The position numbers and the translations under genes are program-made. The notes under the pieces were generated by a model. It was not told the origin of the DNA. It made no database searches and saw only the letters and a program-made list of their open reading frames with translations. A stretch of 64,000 nt of DNA from Alcanivorax sp. (GTDB lineage: Bacteria; Pseudomonadota; Gammaproteobacteria; Pseudomonadales; Alcanivoracaceae): NCBI RefSeq assembly GCF_002733835.1, contig NZ_NVWY01000007.1, forward strand, positions 62,001-126,000, written 5' to 3'. This document shows positions 16,945 through 26,033 of the stretch, one piece after another; positions within the stretch are counted from its first letter, which is position 1; each line of letters starts with the position of its first letter.

Positions 16945-17065
16945 GTCCTTCCATAATGGATCTTTAGCATGAGGTGCGAGCCGTACAGGGGAGGTGAAGA
17001 ATACCGATCCCAAAACACTATCCACCGTTTCTGGCAAAGGCTCAGTAACCGCCTATCCCCAAACC

Positions 17066-17095
17066 AAAAAGCCACCGCATCCGCGGTGGCTTTTT
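17066..17095. terminator. Bidirectional intrinsic terminator after ahpF
   Basis: AAAAAGCCACCGC-ATCC-GCGGTGGCTTTTT: an 8-base GC stem with A and T runs on the two sides. It ends ahpF on the minus strand. Confidence 0.9.
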
Positions 17096-17123
17096 GGCTT
17101 ACAGCTGGTGAGCGCCAGCGGGG

Positions 17124-18740
17124 TCAGGCAACGGCAGCTTCCTTCTGCTCGTCTTTGCCATTTTCGTACAGGGCATCCAGCCGGTCGCCCTGGGTCATCA
17201 GGTATTCAAAGGCCGCCAGGGAAGCCTTGGAGCCTTCGCCCATGCTGATAACAATCTGCTTGTACGGCACCGTGGTCACGTCACCGGCGGCGTAAATACC
17301 TTCCTCTGAGGTCTGGCACTTCTCGTTGATTTCGATTTCACCAAACCGGCTACGCTCGACCACACCCTCCAGAAAATCACTGTTGGGCACCAGACCGATC
17401 TGAACGAACACACCGTGCAGCGGCAGGGTATGCACTTGCTCTGTCTCGCGGTCCACGTACTCGATGGCGTCCACCTTGCCATTGCTGGCCGTGATCTGTT
17501 TGGTGGCCACATTTTTGTGGATGGTGACATTGGCTTTACTTTCCGCCTTGTCCACCAGCACCTTGTCGGCCTTCAGCTCGGGCATGAACTCGAACACATT
17601 CACGGATTTAACGATACCGGCCAGGTCCAGTGCGGCTTCAATGCCGGAGTTACCGCCACCGATCACCGCCACATCCTTGCCCTTGAAGAAAGGGCCATCG
17701 CAGTGCGGGCAATAGGCCACACCATTACCGATGTTTTCCTTCTCACCGGGCACACCCAGTTCGCGCCATTTGGCACCGGTGGCCACGATCACGGTCTTGG
17801 TGTCGATCTCTTCACCGGAAGACAGCACCACTGTCTTGATTTCGCCCTTCTCGACGCGGGCCACCTTGAGGTGTTCTTTCACGGTGACGTCGTACTCGTT
17901 CATGTGCGCCTGCAGCGCACCGGACAATTCCGGGCCGGTGGTTTTCTTCACGGAGATCAGGTTTTCGATGTCCATGGTGTCTTTCACCTGGCCACCGATG
18001 CGATCGGCAATCAGGGTGACCTTGAGGCCTTTACGAGCGCTGTAGATGGCCGCAGACACACCGGCCGGGCCACCACCGATCACGGTGACGTCCTGCAGCG
18101 GCAGTTTTTCACCAGCGCCAGCCTGCGCGATGCTTGGGTCGTGCTCCAGCAGCTTGTCGATAAGCTCGGCGGCGGTGACCTTGCCGTTGGCGAACAGCTC
18201 ACCGTTCAGGTACACACTCGGCACGCCCTGAATATCGCGCTCATTGACCACGTCCTGAAACAGGCCGCCATCAATCATTTCGGTGGTGATATTCGGGTTC
18301 AACAAGGCGAACTGGTTCAGGGCCTGAACCACGTCCGGGCAGTTATGACAGCTCAGGCTGATAAACACTTCGAAATGCATGTCGCCTTTGGCATTGGCGA
18401 CCATGCGCTGGAGGCTGTCGTCCAGCTTGATGTCTGTCCCGGATGCATGCAGAAACGCCAGCACCAGGGAATTGAATTCGTGGCCTGCGGGAATACCGGA
18501 GAAACGGATACCCGTGTCTTCTCCATCCGCTTCCAGCAGAAAGCTGATCGGGCTACGCAGAGTGTCGCCCGTATCGCGTTCTTCGAACGCCAGGTTGTCA
18601 CTGACACCGGCGATGTCGGAGAGAAACTTCACCAGTTCGTCGCGTTTGCTATGGGTGCCTGCTTGCAGCACGAAAGTGACTTTCTTCTGCATGTTGGCGG
18701 CGTAGCCCTTGAGAGCCTGCAAAATTTCATTCGTGAGCAT
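17124..18740 (-). CDS. ahpF: Alkyl hydroperoxide reductase subunit F
   Basis: AhpF, 538 residues, is an NADH-dependent flavoprotein that reduces AhpC. The N-terminal double thioredoxin-fold domain carries CHNC (about 130-133). The thioredoxin-reductase-like part has FAD motif VIGGGPAGVSAAIYSARKG, redox centre CPHCDG (about 350) and NAD motif IGGGNSGIEAALD. The slightly extended Lys/Glu-rich C-terminus is the only difference from the usual ~520 residues. It follows ahpC by 158 bases, the gap being filled with a large hairpin. Confidence 0.97.
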   Translation of the reverse strand: MLTNEILQALKGYAANMQKKVTFVLQAGTHSKRDELVKFLSDIAGVSDNLAFEERDTGDTLRSPISFLLEADGEDTGIRFSGIPAGHEFNSLVLAFLHASGTDIKLDDSLQRMVANAKGDMHFEVFISLSCHNCPDVVQALNQFALLNPNITTEMIDGGLFQDVVNERDIQGVPSVYLNGELFANGKVTAAELIDKLLEHDPSIAQAGAGEKLPLQDVTVIGGGPAGVSAAIYSARKGLKVTLIADRIGGQVKDTMDIENLISVKKTTGPELSGALQAHMNEYDVTVKEHLKVARVEKGEIKTVVLSSGEEIDTKTVIVATGAKWRELGVPGEKENIGNGVAYCPHCDGPFFKGKDVAVIGGGNSGIEAALDLAGIVKSVNVFEFMPELKADKVLVDKAESKANVTIHKNVATKQITASNGKVDAIEYVDRETEQVHTLPLHGVFVQIGLVPNSDFLEGVVERSRFGEIEINEKCQTSEEGIYAAGDVTTVPYKQIVISMGEGSKASLAAFEYLMTQGDRLDALYENGKDEQKEAAVA

Positions 18741-18813
18741 GAGTCTTCCCTTGTTCCAGATTCAGTCGTCAGTGACGGAGAAAATTCGGGTTGTGGAGCT
18801 AAAGCATTGAGCA

Positions 18814-18891
18814 GTCGGACGTCGGGTGTCTGACGTCGGACGCAAAACCAAGCTGGTTTTAGCGTCAGACTTCCGACGTCAGACGTCCGAC
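18814..18891. repeat. Inverted 7-base arrays forming a hairpin between ahpC and ahpF
   Basis: Left arm heptamers: GTCGGAC, GTCGGGT, GTCTGAC, GTCGGAC (18814-18841). Right arm: GTCAGAC, TTCCGAC, GTCAGAC, GTCCGAC (18864-18891). A smaller hairpin (CAAAACCA / TGGTTTT) sits at the centre. The arms are complementary over most of their length. It lies within the ahpC-ahpF transcript unit and could attenuate ahpF relative to ahpC. Confidence 0.75.
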
Positions 18892-18898
18892 AGACCCT

Positions 18899-19462
18899 TT
18901 AGATCTTGCCGACCAGGTCCAGGGAAGGAGCCAGCGTTGCTTCGCCTTCTTTCCATTTGGCCGGGCACACTTCGCCGGGATGGTTACGAACGTACTGGGC
19001 CGCTTTCACTTTGCGCAGCAGATCGTCTGCATCACGACCAATCCCTTCAGCGGTGATTTCCATGGCCTGGATGATGCCATCCGGATCGACCAGGAAGGTC
19101 GCACGATCTGCCAAACCCTGGCCTTCACGCATCACTTCAAAGTTGTTGGTGATGGTGCCGGTCTGGTCGCCCACCATGTAGTAGTTGATCTTGCCGATGG
19201 TGTCGGAGGTGTCGTGCCATGCCTTGTGGGTGAAGTGGGTGTCGGTGGACACAGAGAACACTTCCACGCCCATTTGCTGCAGCTCTTCGTACTTGTCAGC
19301 CACGTCGCCCAGCTCGGTGGGGCAAACGAAGGTGAAGTCAGCGGGATAGAAGAAGAAAATCGCCCACTTGCCTTTTACGTCGGCGTCAGAAATCTCTACA
19401 AATTCGCCCTGCTTGAATGCGGTGGCGTTGAACGGTTGGATCTCGCTATTAATCAGTGCCAT
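18899..19462 (-). CDS. ahpC: Alkyl hydroperoxide reductase subunit C (peroxiredoxin)
   Basis: AhpC, 187 residues, is a 2-Cys peroxiredoxin that destroys peroxides. The peroxidatic Cys is in [17 protein letters not shown] (about 47) and the resolving Cys in [10 protein letters not shown] (about 166). Length matches E. coli AhpC. An OxyR half-site-like ATAG-N7-CTAA occurs near 19573, about 110 bases upstream, too weak to call. ahpF lies downstream. Confidence 0.97.
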   Translation of the reverse strand: MALINSEIQPFNATAFKQGEFVEISDADVKGKWAIFFFYPADFTFVCPTELGDVADKYEELQQMGVEVFSVSTDTHFTHKAWHDTSDTIGKINYYMVGDQTGTITNNFEVMREGQGLADRATFLVDPDGIIQAMEITAEGIGRDADDLLRKVKAAQYVRNHPGEVCPAKWKEGEATLAPSLDLVGKI

Positions 19463-19680
19463 GTTTCCAAGACTCCCTAAGTTATCGGTAAAACGATTGG
19501 GTTAACGTTTCGTCGGAAGTAAGAATGCGTTTTTTGCGGCGATTGGTAAATTTGGATACTTTCATTGCAGCGATAGGCAATACCTAATGCGCCCCATCGA
19601 CCCGCCAGTCGCGCCCGGAATCAGGAACCCCACCGCTGCCGCCCTGTCCCATGTGAAGACGCACAGAGCAGGAGGCCTTC

Positions 19681-20022
19681 ATGAAAAGCACAGGATGGCG
19701 CCAGCTGGCACTGGCCACGGGCTGGATGATGATTGCGGCGGGCACCGCTGCCCCGGCGTATGGCAGTGATTACGACTACATTCGCGGGGATGACGTCTAC
19801 GAGGAAGATTACCAGTACGGGGTGGATTACGACGGCCTTACCAGCGTACCCCAAACCGGCCTGAAAAAAGGCGGGGCAGGCGGCACGGATAACGCCGAAG
19901 GCCGACTGCAGAAGCGGGCACTGGAGCTGCAGGAAGAAACCACACAGCCGTCCATGACCCGCGAACTGGACCGCTGGAAGCAGAACAAAAAACTGACGAC
20001 ACCGGGCAAAAACGAACCCTGA
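19681..20022 (+). CDS. Small exported hypothetical protein
   Basis: A 113-residue protein with a signal peptide ending APAYG-SD (about 29). The mature part starts with an Asp/Tyr-rich stretch (DYDYIRGDDVYEEDYQYG) and ends Lys/Glu-rich. No family recognised. A strong ribosome site (AGGAGG) supports the start. It converges with the c-di-GMP gene. Confidence 0.65.
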   Translation: MKSTGWRQLALATGWMMIAAGTAAPAYGSDYDYIRGDDVYEEDYQYGVDYDGLTSVPQTGLKKGGAGGTDNAEGRLQKRALELQEETTQPSMTRELDRWKQNKKLTTPGKNEP

Positions 20023-20048
20023 TCACGGCAGCGGCAGCCGCCCCAGCA

Positions 20049-22631
20049 TCACCGGCCGCGGGCCACAACCTCCGCGCCACGCACAGCGCCCACATCACGG
20101 TGTTGCTGCTCAAACAACGCGCTCAGTGGTTGTGGCCGGCCAATGGCATAACCCTGGACGAAGTCTACCCCGGCCTCCTCCAACACCCCGATCAGCGCGT
20201 GCTCTTCCACGTATTCCGCCACGGTTTTCACGCCCAGCCGATGCGCCACCTCGTTGATGGATTCCACAATGGTGCGATCCACACTGGAGTGCAGCAGGTT
20301 GCGCACAAAGCTGCCGTCAATCTTGATGAAATCCACCGGAAAGTGTTTGAGGTAACTGAACGAACTGAAACCACTGCCAAAATCGTCCAGCGCCACCTTG
20401 CAACCCTGCTCACGAATACGCCCGAGCAAATCACTGGCCGAGGATAATTGATTCACCACCGTGGTTTCGGTGATTTCAAACGTGAGCCGTTCCGGTGACA
20501 GTGAGGTCTTGCTCAGCAGGGACTCCAGGAACGGCATAAAGGTCGGATCATCCAGGGAGGTGGCCGACAGGTTAATGGCGATATTCAGCTGCGGCAGCGC
20601 GGCCAGCTCGTCGCTGAGGGTCACCAGTAGCTGGGTGAGTACCCAGCGGTCGATGTGCGGCATCATCTGGTAGCGTTCTGCGGCGGGAATGAACGAGCCC
20701 GGGTTGAGGATATCGCCATTGCGGTCGCGCAGGCGCAGCAATACCTCGTAATGCGACGGCTCCGTACTGGCATCAATGGGGCGAATCTCCTGGGCGTAGA
20801 GCAGGAAACGGTTCGATTCCAGCGATTCACGCAGCCCCGCGGCCATCTGTAATTCCAGGTGGCGGCGGGACGCCTCACTGTCGTCCGGGGTGTACACCGA
20901 CACCTGGTTTCGGCCCCGATGCTTCGCTGCATAGCAGGCCACGTCCGCGCGGCTCATGGCTTCTTCCACAGTAATCACGTTGGCGTCCAGCTGCACCAGC
21001 CCGGCGCTGGCGCCAACATCGTAAAGCGATTCCTTCCAGGCAAAACGGATATCGCCCAGTGCGCCGATTAGCCGTTCGGCAATCTGGATCGCCCGCTGTG
21101 CCGGACAATGGCGCAGCAGCAGCCCGAATTCGTCACCGCCCAGCCGGGCCACCACATCGCCCTCGCGCACCTGCCGGCCGATCACCCGGGCGCATTCGCG
21201 CAGTAAGGCGTCTCCTGCCACATGGCCAGCAGTGTCGTTCACCACCTTGAAGCGGTCCAGGTCGATAAAGCACAGCATGCTGTGTTCCATCCCCGGCTCG
21301 TCGAGGGATTCCTGCAAGGTATTCTCAAATTCCCGGCGATTGGTGAGGCCGGTCAAGGCATCGTGGGTGGCGTGGTAGCGCAGCTTCTTCTGCATGGCCC
21401 GCCGGGAGGTCACATCCCGAAACACCATCACAGCCCCGGTCACCTGCCCATCCGCCGATTTAAGCGGCGCCGCGGAATCCTGAATTTCGTAGCGGCTGCC
21501 ATCGCGGCTTTGCAGCATGCTGCCCTCACGCAGAAAACACACATCGCCCCCGCTCAGGGCCACGTTAATCGGGTTGGGGACCGGCATCGTGGCGTTGTCG
21601 TCACTGAGCATCAGGATATCGCTCACCGGCAACCCTTCCGCTTCCGCTTCGCGCCAGCCGGTGAGCGACTCGGCCACCGGGTTCATAAAGGTCACCCGCC
21701 CGATCTCATCCGTGGCCACCACACCATCGGCAATAGAGGTCAGGGTAACGCGCAGGCGCTCTTTCTCATGGGCCAGGGACTGCTGCATGCCCTTTTCTGC
21801 CGTCACATCCCAATTGGTGCCCACCACCAGTGTCTCCGCGCCGTCAGAGCGCACCACGGTTTCTGCCCGCACGCGGATATGCCGAATTTCACCGCCGGGA
21901 CGCAGGGTCCGAAATTCTGTGTCCAGGTCCCCCTCACCCGCGATAACGCGCTGGAACGCCGCGTTGATGTCCGGGTAATCGTCCGGATGCACCTGATCAC
22001 GCCAGATCTGCAAGGTGCCATCGCCGGGCGCGCCGGGCTGCACCCCGTACAGCTCGTACATGCGTTCATCCCAGAACAACACACCGCTCTGCGGGCTGTA
22101 TTGCCAGATACCCACGCCACCCACTTCCAGGGCCATTTGCAGGCGCTGACGACTCTCCTGCAGCGCCTGTTCCGACAGCCTGGCAGCATGGATATTTTCT
22201 ACCTGGGCAATCAAATAACTGACCTGCCCCTCGACACGCACCGCCGATACCGACAGGCGCACCCAGAGATCATCGCCACGACGGGTGATAAAGCGCTGTT
22301 CCAGTGAGTATCCGGTGATGTCTCCGGCCAACAGGTCCGCCAGCATCCCCCGGCTTTTGAGCAGATCATCCGGGTGGGAAATATCCTGAAAGGAGGTGCT
22401 CAGCAGCCCCGCTTCGTCGTAGCCTGCCAAGTCACACAAGGCATGATTCACCGCCTGCCACTCCCCCTTGGGGCTCAGCAACGCCATGCCGATGGAGGAA
22501 TGCTTCATCGCCAGCCGAAAGCGAATTTCACTGTCTTTTACCTGGGCCAGCATCGCCCGGCTACGCTGAAAAAACAGTGCACCCAGCAACACCACCGCAA
22601 CGGTAACGGCCCCAATCAGCACACCCTGCAT
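20049..22631 (-). CDS. PAS-GGDEF-EAL protein (c-di-GMP turnover)
   Basis: An 860-residue membrane-anchored signalling protein. One N-terminal helix (about 2-22) is followed by three PAS/PAC repeats (about 35-400). The GGDEF domain has an intact active site RLGGDEFGLLL, preceded by the inhibitory-site pattern REGD five residues upstream, so a working diguanylate cyclase is likely. The EAL domain has YEVLLRL, the metal-binding DDFGSGFSSFSYL and FIKIDGSFV, so it may also degrade c-di-GMP. Which activity dominates cannot be told. Flanked by unrelated genes. Confidence 0.93.
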   Translation of the reverse strand: MQGVLIGAVTVAVVLLGALFFQRSRAMLAQVKDSEIRFRLAMKHSSIGMALLSPKGEWQAVNHALCDLAGYDEAGLLSTSFQDISHPDDLLKSRGMLADLLAGDITGYSLEQRFITRRGDDLWVRLSVSAVRVEGQVSYLIAQVENIHAARLSEQALQESRQRLQMALEVGGVGIWQYSPQSGVLFWDERMYELYGVQPGAPGDGTLQIWRDQVHPDDYPDINAAFQRVIAGEGDLDTEFRTLRPGGEIRHIRVRAETVVRSDGAETLVVGTNWDVTAEKGMQQSLAHEKERLRVTLTSIADGVVATDEIGRVTFMNPVAESLTGWREAEAEGLPVSDILMLSDDNATMPVPNPINVALSGGDVCFLREGSMLQSRDGSRYEIQDSAAPLKSADGQVTGAVMVFRDVTSRRAMQKKLRYHATHDALTGLTNRREFENTLQESLDEPGMEHSMLCFIDLDRFKVVNDTAGHVAGDALLRECARVIGRQVREGDVVARLGGDEFGLLLRHCPAQRAIQIAERLIGALGDIRFAWKESLYDVGASAGLVQLDANVITVEEAMSRADVACYAAKHRGRNQVSVYTPDDSEASRRHLELQMAAGLRESLESNRFLLYAQEIRPIDASTEPSHYEVLLRLRDRNGDILNPGSFIPAAERYQMMPHIDRWVLTQLLVTLSDELAALPQLNIAINLSATSLDDPTFMPFLESLLSKTSLSPERLTFEITETTVVNQLSSASDLLGRIREQGCKVALDDFGSGFSSFSYLKHFPVDFIKIDGSFVRNLLHSSVDRTIVESINEVAHRLGVKTVAEYVEEHALIGVLEEAGVDFVQGYAIGRPQPLSALFEQQHRDVGAVRGAEVVARGR

Positions 22632-22850
22632 AGCATTCGTCCATTATTATGGTTTGTTCTGAGGGAGCCCCTGTGTTTTCACCCTCTGTTCACTTTTTGG
22701 ACGCCCTGCTGCTCCGTGGCCAGCATCACCTGACAAAGCCGGAACTTTCACCGACAATTGGGGCCTGTTACAGGGATTCCCGGTTCCTACCGTGTCCGGG
22801 TGTCCCAGAAGCCCCAGGGAGAAGCAAAGCTGACCTGGTCAGCGACGATC

Positions 22851-23582
22851 ATGACGTTTAAACGACGCCTGTTACAGTGTCTGGCCCTGCTGTTTGTGGC
22901 CGCGACCCTGGCCCAGCTCTGGTATCTGGGCCAGGTGCTACGCCTGCAGCATCACAACCCGGACAACAGCGCTTATATGCACCGCGCCCAGGAGCAGGGC
23001 AAGGTGCAGCAGTACTGGCGCGATTACGATCAGATCAGCGATTACCTGAAACGGGCCGTACTGATATCCGAAGACGCCCATTTCACCCGGCACACCGGCT
23101 TCGACTGGGAAGGCATCCGCTATGCCCTGAAGCGTAATATGGAAGCGGGCAAGCCGGTGGCCGGGGGCTCCACCATTACCCAGCAACTGGCCAAGAACCT
23201 GTACCTGTCCGGCGAGCGTACCTATACCCGCAAAGCGCAGGAAGCGGTGATTGCCCTGATGCTGGAAATCGGCCTGAGCAAACGTCGCATCCTGGAGCTC
23301 TACCTGAATGTGGCCCAGTGGGGGCACCAGATTTATGGCGCCGAAGCCGCCGCCCGACATTATTTTCAGGTCAGCGCCGCGCAGCTCTCGCCCCTGCAGG
23401 CAGCCCAACTGGCCGCCATGCTGCCACGCCCCAATCTTTATGATTTCAAAGGCCCCACCGACTACGTACAACAACGGGCTCAATGGATTCAGGCGCAAAT
23501 GGCGCTGGTACGCATTCCCGACCCGGGAACCGTCACCCTGCCGCCGCCTGAACCCACGCCCCCCAAAGGAAACACGCAATGA
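22851..23582 (+). CDS. mtgA: Monofunctional peptidoglycan glycosyltransferase MtgA
   Basis: A protein of 243 residues that polymerises lipid II into glycan strands at the inner membrane. An N-terminal membrane anchor (about 10-28) is followed by a GT51 domain: EDAHFTRHTGFDWEGI with the catalytic Glu, GGSTITQQLAKNLYL, RKAQEAVIALMLE and KRRILELYLNVAQWG. The frame is open 31 codons upstream, but MTFKRR at 22851 gives the usual anchor position. The last codons overlap the next gene (ATGA). Confidence 0.93.
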   Translation: MTFKRRLLQCLALLFVAATLAQLWYLGQVLRLQHHNPDNSAYMHRAQEQGKVQQYWRDYDQISDYLKRAVLISEDAHFTRHTGFDWEGIRYALKRNMEAGKPVAGGSTITQQLAKNLYLSGERTYTRKAQEAVIALMLEIGLSKRRILELYLNVAQWGHQIYGAEAAARHYFQVSAAQLSPLQAAQLAAMLPRPNLYDFKGPTDYVQQRAQWIQAQMALVRIPDPGTVTLPPPEPTPPKGNTQ

Positions 23583-25009
23583 AGCAGTATGCCGTCCCCT
23601 TTGCCGCCCTGTGTTTTAGCGGCCTCGCCCTGCTGGGCTGTAGCGACAATGACAACACCCAGGCCGCCCCTGCCGGCAACGATAACGCCAATGGCATCAC
23701 CGGCGTGTGGCAAAACGAACACCAGGTGTTGGTGCTGGAAGCCGGCGGCGACCTGTACCTGCCCATGGACAACAATCTGCAAGGGCTACGCTGGCAGCAA
23801 CAGGATGACACCCTCACTTTCCACTACCTGGACAATCAGGAGCAGCGGGTCACTCTGACCACCGCCACAGGCCAGCAACACGATGACACTCTTACTCTGA
23901 GCAGCGCAGCGCCAAGCCAGGAAGACTCGCAAACTACCACCGGCGACGACGAAACGCCCAAGCCCTCTGCTGATGCTCAGACGGATAACGAAGACGCCGC
24001 CCCGCTACTGTTCCATGGCGACTATCAGCGTGCCAACAACGCCGTGGCCCATATCAGTGGCACCGCTACACGTTCACAGGACAGCGAACTGCCGGATAAT
24101 GCCGTGCTCACCGTCGCCCTGCTGGACAACCAGATAGAGACCGGCACACCCGGCGCCCAACTTGTCGCCAAGCGTCTGATTCGCCTGGATGAAGACACCG
24201 ATACCATGCCCTTTCGCCTGTACTACCTCCCCGACAACCTGAAAGCAGACCATGAATACCAGATCATCAGTCAGATCCTGGCCGACGGCGGCCTCTTCTA
24301 TCAGTCCGACGCCATCACGCTGAAGCGCAAAAAACACGGCTTTGCCGATGTCACCCTGCCACTCACCGAGGTAATGACGGACAGCGAAACCCTGCGTGGC
24401 GCCATCACCCGTGGCAAGCCCGGACAACACCGTGACACCTTCACCCTGTGCAACAGCGACCGGCGCCTGCTGATTCGCGGCCCGCAAAGCGACGACCTGC
24501 TGACCGCCTACGACAACGGCATCCGCTACCCGCAACAGCCCCGCGTGGCCACCGTCAGCGGCCTGGTGCGCAAAGTGCCCGGCACCCAGGAAGGCAGCAC
24601 CGAAGCCGCTCTTATCGTGGAAAGCTTCAACCTGGAACCGGGCATGGAGAACTGCCAACTGCCCACCGCCGAACTGACCCACACCCGCTGGCAACTGACA
24701 CACCTGGAGACGGATCGCATTATTCTGGGCAGTGCGGCACAGGTGCCGTTTCTCACCTTCAACGATGACGGCAAGGTCAAAGGCCATGGCAGCTGCAACA
24801 GCCTGAACGGCTCCTACCAGCGCGACGGCCAACAGCTGGCGCTGCCCGATCTGGCAACTACACGCAAGGCATGCCCGACCAGCGCTATCGAAAACCGCTA
24901 CCTCGACGCACTCAAGGCCAGCGACCACTTCCGCATCGACGGCGAGCTGCTCACCCTGTTTGATAAAGACGATGAAGCAGTGGCCAGTTTTCAGGCCATT
25001 TATCTGTAG
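23579..25009 (+). CDS. Lipoprotein with YbaY-like and META (HslJ-like) domains
   Basis: A 476-residue lipoprotein with lipobox LALLGC (Cys at about 21). A low-complexity acidic linker (about 105-140) leads to a YbaY/YscW-like beta domain (about 145-270). The C-terminal part, from about 365, resembles the META/HslJ domain: LTFNDDGKVKGHGSCNSLNG and the end LFDKDDEAVASFQA. Such domains occur in heat-shock and copper-resistance lipoproteins. Start ATG overlaps the mtgA stop, so translation is probably coupled. Confidence 0.78.
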   Translation: MKQYAVPFAALCFSGLALLGCSDNDNTQAAPAGNDNANGITGVWQNEHQVLVLEAGGDLYLPMDNNLQGLRWQQQDDTLTFHYLDNQEQRVTLTTATGQQHDDTLTLSSAAPSQEDSQTTTGDDETPKPSADAQTDNEDAAPLLFHGDYQRANNAVAHISGTATRSQDSELPDNAVLTVALLDNQIETGTPGAQLVAKRLIRLDEDTDTMPFRLYYLPDNLKADHEYQIISQILADGGLFYQSDAITLKRKKHGFADVTLPLTEVMTDSETLRGAITRGKPGQHRDTFTLCNSDRRLLIRGPQSDDLLTAYDNGIRYPQQPRVATVSGLVRKVPGTQEGSTEAALIVESFNLEPGMENCQLPTAELTHTRWQLTHLETDRIILGSAAQVPFLTFNDDGKVKGHGSCNSLNGSYQRDGQQLALPDLATTRKACPTSAIENRYLDALKASDHFRIDGELLTLFDKDDEAVASFQAIYL

Positions 25010-25049
25010 CACGACACGGATTGAGTAAACCGCAAAAAGGGAAATCGCC

Positions 25050-25739
25050 ATGCGTGTTCATTACCTGTCCCATGTTCCCTTTGAACAACTGGGCGCCATG
25101 GAAACCTGGTTTCAGGAGCGGGACATCAGCATTCGGCACTCGCTGTTATTCGCTGGCGACGCCCTGCCCGCCCCGGCGGATTTTGATGTGCTGGTGGTCA
25201 TGGGTGGCCCCATGGGGGCCGATGACGACCCCCGTTTTCCCTGGATGAGCGCAGAAAAAGCGCTGATCCGCGAGAGCATCGCAGCGGGGAAAAAGGTGCT
25301 GGGCATTTGTCTGGGCGCACAACTGATCGCCCGGGTGCTGGGCGCCCCGGTTACCGCCAACCCGGAAAAGGAAATCGGCTGGTTTCCGGTCTACCCCACA
25401 CCAGCCGGGAAAAACGACAGTGTGGGCAGACTGTTTGCAGACGCGCCAACCGTCCTGCACTGGCACGGCGACACCTTTGCCATCCCCAACGGCGCCGTGC
25501 ATTTGCTGGAAAGTGAAGGCTGCCGCAACCAGGCCTTCCGTTACGGCGATAACGTGCTGGCTCTCCAATTCCATCTGGAATTGGAGAACGGCAATGCACA
25601 AGCACTGTGCGATGCCTGCCCGGATGATCTGGCACCGGGTCGCTGGGTGGAAAGCCGCGAAGCGCTGCTTGGTGACCCGCAGCGTTTTACCGCATCGAAA
25701 GCCTTGTTAGGGCGCGTCCTGAATGCCTTCCTGGGCTAG
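25050..25739 (+). CDS. Class I glutamine amidotransferase-like protein
   Basis: A 229-residue GMP-synthase-like amidotransferase domain protein. The nucleophile elbow is KVLGICLGAQLIARVLG (Cys about 88); His and Glu of the triad are in VLALQFHLELENG (about 174-178). It stands alone without a synthase domain. Family members include gamma-glutamyl hydrolases; the substrate is unknown. Confidence 0.85.
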   Translation: MRVHYLSHVPFEQLGAMETWFQERDISIRHSLLFAGDALPAPADFDVLVVMGGPMGADDDPRFPWMSAEKALIRESIAAGKKVLGICLGAQLIARVLGAPVTANPEKEIGWFPVYPTPAGKNDSVGRLFADAPTVLHWHGDTFAIPNGAVHLLESEGCRNQAFRYGDNVLALQFHLELENGNAQALCDACPDDLAPGRWVESREALLGDPQRFTASKALLGRVLNAFLG

Positions 25740-25753
25740 CGTCTCGCCCGCCT

Positions 25754-25909
25754 AATGTCGGATTACGGCTACGCCTAATTCGACCTACTTGAAAGGCTAG
25801 ATTTTGTAGGCCAGCTAATGTCAGATTACGCCCTTCAGGCTAATCTGACCTACATGAAGCACGGTGTGTTTTCGTAGGTCAGATTAGGCGTAGCCGTAAT
25901 CCGACATGT
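25754..25909. repeat. Cluster of three REP-type palindromes
   Basis: Three related units: 25754-25790 (AATGTCGGATTACGGCTACG and on), 25808-25855 (TAATGTCAGATTACGCCCTT and on) and 25876-25909, the last in inverse orientation (GTAGGTCAGATTAGGCGTAG and on). Units one and three pair along their whole length. The sequence type resembles widespread REP/BIME elements mobilised by RAYT transposases. No RAYT gene is in the window. Confidence 0.8.
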
Positions 25910-25937
25910 CACTTGAGCTCCGCGCCCCCACAAAAAC

Positions 25938-25974
25938 GAAGAAGCCGCGCCCCTGTCAGGAGCACGGCTTCTTC
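25938..25974. terminator. Hairpin terminator after leuA
   Basis: GAAGAAGCCG (25938-25947) pairs with CGGCTTCTTC (25965-25974) over a 17-base loop. It lies 30 bases past the leuA stop on the minus strand. Confidence 0.65.
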
Positions 25975-25998
25975 ACTTTTCACTCAATCAACGCGGCA

Positions 25999-26033
25999 GC
26001 TTGCTAACTATTAACGATTAACTTTTCACTAGC
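25999..26033 (-). repeat. 7-base-period array overlapping the leuA stop codon
   Basis: On the minus strand the sequence reads CTAGTGA, AAAGTTA, ATCGTTA, ATAGTTA, GCAAGCT. The motif GTTA recurs every 7 bases. The array encodes the last residues of LeuA (KLIVNS) and its TAG stop. Confidence 0.6.

Noticed and set aside
19557-19590. OxyR site upstream of ahpC
   Set aside because: ATAG-N7-CTAA gives only one imperfect half of the four-part OxyR motif; too weak to annotate.
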